This document shows, in pieces, positions 57,881 through 64,000 of a stretch of DNA of 64,000 nt (the first letter of the stretch is position 1; every line of letters begins with the position of its first letter). The DNA comes from Ruegeria sp. PrR005. Its GTDB lineage: Bacteria > Pseudomonadota > Alphaproteobacteria > Rhodobacterales > Rhodobacteraceae. The DNA is taken from the NCBI RefSeq assembly GCF_010500245.1, contig NZ_JAAGOX010000057.1:124001-188000 (forward strand), written 5' to 3'. Under the pieces are notes generated by a model. It was not told the origin of the DNA, did not search any database, and worked only from the letters and a program-made list of their open reading frames with translations. Position numbers and translations under genes: made by a program.

Positions 57881-58959
57881 TCGTTCTGGAGAAACGGCCG
57901 CAGCCTTCGCGGGCCTGGTCGATGGCGACGCCGCTGGTGGCGGTGCTGGCCACCATGTTTTTCGGCGGGCTGCTGTTTGCGGCGCTGGGCAAGAACCCGG
58001 TCGAGGCGATCGGCACCATCTTTTGGGAGCCGCTGTTCGGGGAATATGCGTTCTACTATCGTCCGCAACTGCTGGTCAAAGGGGCGCCGCTGGTGCTGAT
58101 CGCCATCGGCCTTTCCCTGGGGTTCCGCGCGGGCATCTGGAACATCGGGGCCGAGGGGCAGTACATCATGGGCGCCATCGTGGGCGCCGGTGTGGGGCTG
58201 GCCTTTTACCCGATGGAGGCGTTTTACATCTTTCCGTTGATGGTGATCGCGGGGGCATTGGGCGGATGGGCCTGGGCCATGGTGCCCGCCTTCCTCAAGG
58301 TGCGGTTCGGCACCAACGAGATTCTGGTGTCGCTGATGATGGTCTATGTGGCCGAACAGCTCTTGGCCTCGATGTCGTTGGGTCTGCTCAAGAACCCCGA
58401 GGGGTTCGGCTTTCCCGGTTCGCGCAACCTGCAATCCTATGCCAGCGCGCATAATGCCGAGCTGATCGAAGGAACGGGGATGCATTGGGGCGTGGTGGCG
58501 GCGCTGATCGCGGTGATCTTTGCCTATGTGCTCTTGAACCGGCACATGACCGGGTTCCACATCCGCCTGACCGGCGAGGCGCCGCGCGCGGCGCGGTTTG
58601 CCGGGGTGAAACCAGCCCGGCTGATCCTGTTCTGCCTGGGCGTCTCGGGCGCGCTGGCGGGGCTGGCGGGGCTGTTCGAGGTCTCGGGCCCATCCGGCCA
58701 GGTCAGCATCGATTTCAACGTGGGTTATGGCTTTACCGCGATCATCGTGGCCTTTCTGGGCCGTCTGCATCCGGTGGGCATCCTGCTGGCCGGGGGGTTG
58801 ATGGCGCTGACCTATATCGGTGGCGAGATCGCACAGGGCAGCCTGGGCCTGCCTGCCGCCGCGATCCAGGTGTTCCAGGGGATGCTGCTCTTTTTCCTGC
58901 TGGCACTGGATCTGTTGACCAACTACCGCATCCGTGCGGCCCGCAAAGAGGTGGCGTGA
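57877..58959 (+). CDS. Nucleoside/purine ABC transporter permease 1
   Basis: A 360-residue membrane protein with about 10 helices, of the BPD_transp_2 type used by YufP/NupP-like systems. The loop GVKPARLILFCLGVSGALAG near residue 245 and the segment FNVGYGFTAIIVAFLGRLHP near residue 280 are typical. It forms the membrane channel with permease 2. It follows the ATPase gene through the micro-ORF and its stop overlaps the start of a small membrane gene (TGATG). Confidence 0.93.
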   Translation: MIVLEKRPQPSRAWSMATPLVAVLATMFFGGLLFAALGKNPVEAIGTIFWEPLFGEYAFYYRPQLLVKGAPLVLIAIGLSLGFRAGIWNIGAEGQYIMGAIVGAGVGLAFYPMEAFYIFPLMVIAGALGGWAWAMVPAFLKVRFGTNEILVSLMMVYVAEQLLASMSLGLLKNPEGFGFPGSRNLQSYASAHNAELIEGTGMHWGVVAALIAVIFAYVLLNRHMTGFHIRLTGEAPRAARFAGVKPARLILFCLGVSGALAGLAGLFEVSGPSGQVSIDFNVGYGFTAIIVAFLGRLHPVGILLAGGLMALTYIGGEIAQGSLGLPAAAIQVFQGMLLFFLLALDLLTNYRIRAARKEVA

Positions 58960-59255
58960 TGAAAACCCATCTCCGCCGCTTTGCGATCTTTGCCGGGTGC
59001 AGCTTTGTTCTGTTGGCCGCGCTTGCGTTCACACCGCTGGATGGCATTCCAATGATCATGAGCCTTGCAGCTTTTGGGTGGGAGGGGTTGCTGGTCACGC
59101 TGCTTGCTATCGGTGCTCCATTTGGTGGATTCCTCCTGCTCTTGCTCGTGACGCCGACCAGCAGATGGGCACATGAGGCATCCGCACTTTCCGGAATGTG
59201 GTTTGGTACCATTTTCGGCTCTTTCACTGGCCTTAAACTCGCGGGGACGCTGTAA
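58959..59255 (+). CDS. Small membrane protein within the nucleoside ABC operon
   Basis: A 98-residue protein with three hydrophobic helices (about residues 8-25, 32-62 and 78-94). It overlaps both neighbours: its ATG lies in the stop of permease 1 (TGATG) and its TAA overlaps the ATG of permease 2. Codon use and G+C look somewhat lower than in the permeases around it. I do not recognise a family. Position suggests an accessory subunit or assembly factor of this importer, or a late insertion. Confidence 0.7.
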   Translation: MKTHLRRFAIFAGCSFVLLAALAFTPLDGIPMIMSLAAFGWEGLLVTLLAIGAPFGGFLLLLLVTPTSRWAHEASALSGMWFGTIFGSFTGLKLAGTL

Positions 59256-60175
59256 TGGACCTGTCTGCAATCAATCCCGTCCTTCTGGTGGCCTCTCTGA
59301 TGGTCGCCGCAACCCCCCTCTTGCTGGCTGCAATCGGTGAATTGGTGGTGGAGCGCGCGGGCGTTCTGAACCTGGGCGTCGAGGGGATGATGATCGTTGG
59401 TGCGATCAGCGGTTTCGCCATCGCGGTCGAGACCGGCTCGCCCTGGCTGGGCTTTATCGGCGCTGCCGTGGGCGGCGCGATCCTGTCGCTCTTGTTCGTG
59501 GTGCTGACCCAGGTGGCGCTGGCCAACCAGGTGGCGAGCGGTCTGGCGCTGACGCTGTTCGGTCTGGGGCTGAGCGCGTTGATGGGCCAGTCCTATGTCG
59601 GGATCAAGCCGCCGGCGATGGGCAAGCTCGACATTCCGGTGCTGAGCGATCTGCCGGTGGTGGGGCCGATCCTGTTCAGCCATGATCTGGTCCTGTACCT
59701 GGGCATCGCGCTGACGGGTGCGGTCTGGTGGATGCTGAAATACAGCCGCGCGGGCCTGATCCTGCGGGCTGTGGGCGAGAACCACGATGCCGCCCATGCG
59801 CTGGGGTACAAGGTAATCCGCATCCGGGTCATGGCGATCATGTTCGGCGGCGCCTGTGCCGGGCTGGGCGGGGCCTATATCAGCCTCATTCGCGTGCCGC
59901 AGTGGACCGAGGGCATGACCGCCGGTGTCGGCTGGATCGCGCTGGCGCTGGTGGTGTTCGCAAGCTGGAAGCCCTGGCGGGCGCTGTTGGGGGCCTATCT
60001 CTTTGGCGGAGTCACGGTCATTCAGCTTAATCTGCAAGCGGCGGGCGTTGCCATCCCGGTCGAGTATCTGGCAATGTCGCCCTATGTCATCACCATCCTT
60101 GTCCTTGTCATCCTTTCGGCCGACAAGAGCAGCGCACCGGCCTCGCTGGGCCGCACCTTCCACGCCTCTCACTGA
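59255..60175 (+). CDS. Nucleoside/purine ABC transporter permease 2
   Basis: A 306-residue membrane protein with about 8-9 helices, BPD_transp_2 type (YufQ/NupQ-like). Typical segments are AIGELVVERAGVLNLGVEGMM near residue 25 and GENHDAAHALGYKVIRIRVM near residue 172, the loop that meets the ATPase, plus YISLIRVPQWTEGMTAGVGW near 207. Partner of permease 1 in the channel. The start overlaps the stop of the small membrane gene. Confidence 0.94.
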   Translation: MDLSAINPVLLVASLMVAATPLLLAAIGELVVERAGVLNLGVEGMMIVGAISGFAIAVETGSPWLGFIGAAVGGAILSLLFVVLTQVALANQVASGLALTLFGLGLSALMGQSYVGIKPPAMGKLDIPVLSDLPVVGPILFSHDLVLYLGIALTGAVWWMLKYSRAGLILRAVGENHDAAHALGYKVIRIRVMAIMFGGACAGLGGAYISLIRVPQWTEGMTAGVGWIALALVVFASWKPWRALLGAYLFGGVTVIQLNLQAAGVAIPVEYLAMSPYVITILVLVILSADKSSAPASLGRTFHASH

Positions 60176-60212
60176 CGAGAGCAAACTAACAACCAAACAG
60201 GGGAGTTCCTAA

Positions 60213-61286
60213 ATGAAGTTCACGTCTCTTCTCGCAACCGCCGCGATGGCGCTGGGTCTGGCGACCGGCGCGATGGCACAGGACAAGACCAAGGTCGGTT
60301 TTGTCTATGTCGGCCCCGTCGGCGACGGCGGCTGGACCTATGAGCATAACAAGGGCCGTCTGGCCGTCGAGGAGCATTTCGGCGACAAGGTCGAAACCGT
60401 CTTCGTCGAAAGCGTGCCCGAGGGCCCGGATGCCGAACGGGTGATGACCCAGATGGCGCTGGAAGGCGCCGATCTGATCTTTACCACCTCGTTCGGTTAC
60501 ATGGATCCGACGATCAACGTGGCCAAGAAGTTCCCGAAGGTGAAGTTCGAGCATGCCACCGGCTACAAGACCGCGCCAAACGTGTCGGTTTATTCGGCCC
60601 GTTTCTATGAGGGCCGCGCCGTGCAGGGCACCATTGCCGGGCGCATGACCAAGTCGAACGTGGTGGGCTATATCGGCTCTTACCCGATCCCCGAAGTGAT
60701 CCGGGGCATCAACTCGGCCTTTATCCACGCCCGCAAGGTGAACCCGGACGTTCAGTTCAAGATCGTCTGGGCCTATACTTGGTTCGACCCGGCGAAAGAG
60801 GCCGATGCCGCCAAGGTGCTGATCGAACAGGGTGCCGACGTGATCCTGCAACACACCGATTCGACCGCACCGCAGGCCGCCGCGCAGGCCGCAGGCAACG
60901 TCATCACCTTTGGCCAGGCCTCGGACATGAGCGAGTATGCCCCGATGCCGCGCGTCAGCTCGATCATCGACAACTGGGCGCCCTACTATATCGCGCGCAC
61001 CCAGGCGGTGATGGACGGCAGCTGGGCCACCGTGAACACCTGGGACGGCATCGGCGCCGGAATGGTGGGCATCGGCGAGATCTCGGACGCGGTTCCGGCC
61101 GAGGTGAAGGCCGAGGCGCTGGCGCTGAAGGACGCGATCGCAAGCGGCTCCTACCACCCGTTCACCGGCCCGCTGAAGAAGCAGGACGGTTCTGACTGGC
61201 TGGCCGAGGGCGAAACCGCCGATGACGGCACGCTGGCGGGCATGAACTTCTATGTCGAAGGTATCGAAGGCGATATCCCGAACTGA
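60213..61286 (+). CDS. BmpA/PnrA-like substrate-binding lipoprotein-type protein
   Basis: A 357-residue periplasmic binding protein of the BMP (basic membrane protein) family, which binds purine nucleosides. The signal peptide is residues 1-22 (ending GAMAQ); no lipobox Cys is seen. Family motifs are VGFVYVGPVGDGGWTYEHN near residue 28, IFTTSFGYMDP near 90 and VGYIGSYPIPEVIRGINSAF near 150. It is the last gene of the purine operon and carries its own GGGGAG binding site. In related systems it is the most abundant subunit. A terminator follows. Confidence 0.95.
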   Translation: MKFTSLLATAAMALGLATGAMAQDKTKVGFVYVGPVGDGGWTYEHNKGRLAVEEHFGDKVETVFVESVPEGPDAERVMTQMALEGADLIFTTSFGYMDPTINVAKKFPKVKFEHATGYKTAPNVSVYSARFYEGRAVQGTIAGRMTKSNVVGYIGSYPIPEVIRGINSAFIHARKVNPDVQFKIVWAYTWFDPAKEADAAKVLIEQGADVILQHTDSTAPQAAAQAAGNVITFGQASDMSEYAPMPRVSSIIDNWAPYYIARTQAVMDGSWATVNTWDGIGAGMVGIGEISDAVPAEVKAEALALKDAIASGSYHPFTGPLKKQDGSDWLAEGETADDGTLAGMNFYVEGIEGDIPN

Positions 61287-61310
61287 TCCCCGGTCTGAAA
61301 CCTGGATCCA

Positions 61311-61336
61311 AGGCCCCGCTTCGGCGGGGCCTTTTT
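61311..61336 (+). terminator. Rho-independent terminator of the purine operon
   Basis: A perfect stem (AGGCCCCGC, loop TTCG, GCGGGGCCT) followed by TTTTTC, 25 nt after the BmpA-like stop. It has the typical features and ends the operon that begins at the xdhA leader. Confidence 0.93.
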
Positions 61337-61497
61337 CACTTCGCCCACGCCTCTGGACCGGGGCGGATCGGCGGAGTTTGGCCTATGCGTGCAACGGGGT
61401 CCGGTATTCCCGCATAGGATGCTGACTGGCCATCATGTATCCTGTTCCTGCCCCGCACGTATTTTCAGGGGCGGCACTTTTCATCAAGGAGACTGAC

Positions 61498-61731
61498 ATG
61501 GCACGTTTTGTTGTCGATACCGGCGATCTGGAAATGGATCGGAACTCGGAGCTGGAGCTTCAGGCGGACATCCAGAAGATGGTTCTGGGCCATATCGCCC
61601 GCACCGGGTTCGAGAAACCCTGGGTCACCAAGTTCCCGCGCGAATGGTACGGGATCATCCTGCATCCCGAACTGGGCCCGCTGCTGGAGCGGGAAAAGGA
61701 ACTGGGCGGCATGCTCGCCCGTATGGGGTGA
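61498..61731 (+). CDS. Small protein of unknown function, 77 residues
   Basis: A 77-residue soluble protein (MARFVVDTGDLEMDRNSELE at the start, PREWYGIILHPELGPLLERE later). No signal, Cys or membrane helix. I do not recognise the family. ATG at 61498 follows AAGGAG. It lies 5 nt before the Cys-rich gene on the same strand and is probably cotranscribed with it. A promoter could be in 61337-61497. Confidence 0.75.
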   Translation: MARFVVDTGDLEMDRNSELELQADIQKMVLGHIARTGFEKPWVTKFPREWYGIILHPELGPLLEREKELGGMLARMG

Positions 61732-61736
61732 TCACG

Positions 61737-62135
61737 ATGTCCGCCCCGGACAAGACCTGCCCGAGCGCGCGCTGCGCGCCGGGCAACCAGCTGTTGGGCG
61801 TCAAGGGGTCGGACGGGCATGTGCGCCACCTGCGCAGTTCGATGACCATCGACGCGGATTTTGTCGAGACCGCCTCCGCCCATGGCAAGCCCGAGGCGCG
61901 CATGCGCTTCTCCTCCCCCTGTGCGACCTCGGGCTGCGCGCAATGGACCGGCAGCCGCTGCGGCGTGATCGACCATGTGCTGGAACATCTGGACCAGGCC
62001 CGGGTGCCGCTGGCGGACCATCTGCCCCCCTGCCCGATCCGCGCCAGCTGCCGCTGGTTCGACCAGACCGGCGAAACCGCCTGTCGCGCGTGCAGCATGG
62101 TGATCACCGACCAGTCGGCCATTGCCGCCGAATAG
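61737..62135 (+). CDS. Cys-rich protein of unknown function
   Basis: A 132-residue protein with nine Cys, in patterns CPSARC, CATSGC, CPIRASC and CRACSM. There is no signal peptide, so cytosolic metal or iron-sulfur binding is more likely than disulfides; this is inference. I cannot name a family. It follows the 77-residue gene by 5 nt and is followed by a two-way terminator. Confidence 0.78.
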   Translation: MSAPDKTCPSARCAPGNQLLGVKGSDGHVRHLRSSMTIDADFVETASAHGKPEARMRFSSPCATSGCAQWTGSRCGVIDHVLEHLDQARVPLADHLPPCPIRASCRWFDQTGETACRACSMVITDQSAIAAE

Positions 62136-62161
62136 GAAAGGGGCCGGAAACGGCCCCTTTC
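62136..62161. terminator. Bidirectional terminator
   Basis: A perfect stem GAAAGGGGCCG-GAAA-CGGCCCCTTTC starts directly after the Cys-rich gene stop. The stem arms end in A-rich and T-rich tracts, so it can terminate from either side, including the convergent HlyD-type gene. Confidence 0.85.
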
Positions 62162-62178
62162 ATTGCGCTTGTGTCGGA

Positions 62179-63417
62179 TCAGTGCCCGCCGCTGAGCACC
62201 AGCGTCTTGACCGGCATCAGCAGCGTCTGGATACGCAGCAGGATCGCATGCACCAGCCCCACGGTGTCGACCACATGCAGGAACAGCCAGCGGCCGGTGC
62301 TGAGGTCTTCGTTCTGCAAGATGTCGTGGTTGTTGGTATAGGCATTGGCCAGACAGTTCGAGCCCGCGGGGATGCCATCGGCCTGACCCGGATAGACCGG
62401 TTCCATATACACGGTCACGGTGCCCGGACGGGCGTTGTCCTGCGGGTCGACCAGCAGGTCGGTCGGCCTGATCTGGCCCGAGGGGACCACATCTTGAATA
62501 CCGACGACCACCATCGGAATCACGGTGAAGGGTTTCGACAGGCAGGTCATTTCCGCATACATGCCCGGCTTGATCACCCCCGCCGCGATCTGGTGGAACC
62601 CGGCGACGTAGCGGTGCTGGTCCACGAAATCTTCGGGAACGAGAATGCCGGCGGGGCGCAGGATCGGGTTGATGTAGTCGCCGACCTGAAGACCGAACTG
62701 TTCCACCGTGCCCGAGACCCCGGCATGGACGCTGGTCTTGGCCAGTTCGGTTTCGGCCTGTTCCAGCGCCGCCTCGGCGCTGGCCCGCTGTGCGGGGATC
62801 AGCACGCGGATCTGTTCCTCGACGGCCTGCTGCTGGGCGCGGGCGGCGGCAAGTTCGCCCTCGCGGATGCCGACCTCGTTGGTGAAGCGGTCCAGTTCGG
62901 CCTGACGGGCCGCGCTGGAGCCGCGATTGATCAGCTCCTGTTCGCGGGCCAGATCCTCTTGTGACTGGTTCAGCGCCGCTTCGGCACGGGTCACGCTGCC
63001 CAGCGCCGCGGCCAGGTTCGCCTCGGCCACGACCAGCGAGGCCTCGACCTCTTCGACCCGGCGTTCGGCGGTTTCGACCGCCGCGCGCTGGCTGGCGTCG
63101 TCGAGCCGGAACAGCAACTCGCCCGCCGCGACCTGCTGGTTGTTGGCCACATGCACCTCGGACACCCGGCCGCCGGTTTCCGGCAGGATGGTGACGGTGC
63201 GGAAGAAGGAGCGCACGTTCGAGGTCGCCGGATGATAGAAGAACACCAGCGTGATCAGCGAGATGGTGAGCATGGCGCACAGCGTGATGCCATGGCGCAG
63301 CTCGTACCACATGGTGAAAAAGGTGATCTCGTGCCCCCAGCGCTTGCCCTGACGGTAGCGGCGGTAGAGGTAATCCGGCACGATGGTGACCAGCGAACAG
63401 ATCAGAAGCTCAAACAT
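62179..63417 (-). CDS. HlyD/EmrA-type membrane fusion (secretion) protein
   Basis: A 412-residue inner-membrane-anchored adaptor with a hydrophobic helix near residues 40-60, a first biotinyl-lipoyl half (VTILPETGGRVSEVHVANNQ near residue 80), a long helical hairpin (residues 105-235), and the second lipoyl half (TSVHAGVSGTVEQFGLQVGD near 240). Such proteins bridge an inner membrane pump and an outer membrane channel, but no pump or channel gene is visible here. A two-gene layout with a small membrane protein resembles E. coli yibH-yibI. It overlaps the upstream gene by 8 nt. Confidence 0.87.
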   Translation of the reverse strand: MFELLICSLVTIVPDYLYRRYRQGKRWGHEITFFTMWYELRHGITLCAMLTISLITLVFFYHPATSNVRSFFRTVTILPETGGRVSEVHVANNQQVAAGELLFRLDDASQRAAVETAERRVEEVEASLVVAEANLAAALGSVTRAEAALNQSQEDLAREQELINRGSSAARQAELDRFTNEVGIREGELAAARAQQQAVEEQIRVLIPAQRASAEAALEQAETELAKTSVHAGVSGTVEQFGLQVGDYINPILRPAGILVPEDFVDQHRYVAGFHQIAAGVIKPGMYAEMTCLSKPFTVIPMVVVGIQDVVPSGQIRPTDLLVDPQDNARPGTVTVYMEPVYPGQADGIPAGSNCLANAYTNNHDILQNEDLSTGRWLFLHVVDTVGLVHAILLRIQTLLMPVKTLVLSGGH

Positions 63418-63823
63418 CGCGGGGCGCCTCCGGTTCGGCCGGCGCGGCGGGCGGTGGTGCGTCGGATGGAGCGGACATCCGGCTGAGGATACCGCTGAGC
63501 GAGCCTGCCATCGACTGGAGCGGGGTCAGGAAATCCGGCATCCGGAAGGCGGCGAGCAGCAGGGCGGCCACCCAGAAGATATTGTTATGGGTAAAGAGCG
63601 CGATCAGCGCGAGAATGCCGATCACCTGGAACTGGGTGTGATTGCCGTGATGGGCCATGCGTTCCGGCAGGGCGTGCAGCGTGAAGTACATCGCGCCGAT
63701 GAACACGATGAGCGCTATGGTAAAGGTCGCAACCCCGATGAACAGCGGGTCGCTGCCATCGGCCCCAGGCAGATAGCCGGGCAAATGCGCCGTGGCCATA
63801 GGATGCATTTCAGATGTGTTCAT
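63410..63823 (-). CDS. Small inner membrane protein paired with the HlyD-type gene
   Basis: A 137-residue protein with hydrophobic helices near residues 30-50, 65-85 and 85-100 and a Pro/Ala-rich C-terminal tail. No family that I can name with certainty; E. coli YibI (DUF3302) is a comparable small partner but similarity was not tested. It precedes and overlaps the HlyD-type gene, so the two are likely a unit. Confidence 0.75.
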   Translation of the reverse strand: MNTSEMHPMATAHLPGYLPGADGSDPLFIGVATFTIALIVFIGAMYFTLHALPERMAHHGNHTQFQVIGILALIALFTHNNIFWVAALLLAAFRMPDFLTPLQSMAGSLSGILSRMSAPSDAPPPAAPAEPEAPRDV

Positions 63824-63949
63824 TCCCTCTTCCTGTCCGTGTCTTTGATTTCCCGCCCGACTATGCGATCCGGCGGGTTTTCAGGCAAGTCGCTGCGCGT
63901 GCCTGTTTGCCCTTTTCGGCCAGCGCGGGGCATGTCATGGTCTGCGGCA

Positions 63950-64000
63950 TGACACGTTTTCTGACCACACTCGATGGCACCGACGCGCGTGGATTTGCCT
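63950..64000 (+). CDS. Start of an unidentified gene, cut by the window end
   Basis: An open frame begins with ATG at 63950 (MTRFLTTLDGTDARGFA) and runs off the window. There is no good ribosome binding site in the visible upstream part, and 17 residues are too few to assign a family. It is reported because it starts in a natural gap divergent from the gene before. Confidence 0.35.

Overview
The window is typical chromosomal DNA of a marine alphaproteobacterium of the Rhodobacteraceae (Roseobacter group), most like Ruegeria. The reasons are the high G+C content, the gene families present (Hint-domain protein, DUF2125, DUF1489, extensin-like protein, B12-dependent ribonucleotide reductase, BmpA-type nucleoside ABC system, BCCT betaine carrier) and the many ATGA/GTGA overlaps between genes. 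The genus is inferred from memory of such gene neighbourhoods and was not tested by any search. I saw no phage, transposase, CRISPR array, rRNA or tRNA.

Layout. 1-9.7 kb: the 3' end of an RTX-like acidic repeat protein, a methyltransferase beside gloB, clpA, an M23 peptidase, and a MotA/TolQ-like plus coiled-coil OmpA pair. 9.8-17.5 kb: ChaC-like cyclotransferase, DUF2125, the hisC-prephenate dehydrogenase-extensin operon, a class V aminotransferase divergent from an Lrp-type regulator, rpiB and rpsD. 17.7-24.8 kb: a methyltransferase with regulatory domain, a Hint-domain protein, a molybdopterin oxidoreductase, GNAT and a MocR-type regulator. 24.8-33.5 kb: a tight catabolic operon (aldehyde dehydrogenase, M19-dipeptidase-like protein, a 562-residue protein of unknown function, DUF3726, Ldh2-family dehydrogenase, BCCT carrier) divergent from a LysR regulator. 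33.5-41.2 kb: DUF1489, B12-dependent nrdJ with an inserted XRE helix-turn-helix, the hisS-hisZ-hisG operon, a crotonase and slyX. 41.2-46.2 kb: a LysR regulator and a dabB-dabA (DAB2-type) inorganic carbon uptake pair. 46.3-51.4 kb: two small exported proteins, dnaE and a TSUP permease. 51.4-61.3 kb: a purine operon with xdhABC fused by overlaps to a nucleoside/purine ABC importer. 61.5-64 kb: two small genes, one Cys-rich, and an HlyD-type pair.

Most interesting. (1) The LysR-controlled betaine-type operon at 24.8-33.5 kb contains two proteins with no function I can name and an M19-like protein that lacks the N-terminal zinc ligands. It looks like a pathway for an N-methylated compound; homarine is one candidate. 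(2) A palindromic repeat is present in frame inside both xdhA and xdhB, with a relative in the nrdJ/hisG terminator. (3) NrdJ carries an in-frame XRE domain of lower G+C between its catalytic and C-terminal parts. (4) xdhA is preceded by a 12-residue leader ORF with a strong ribosome binding site, coupled to the xdhA start.
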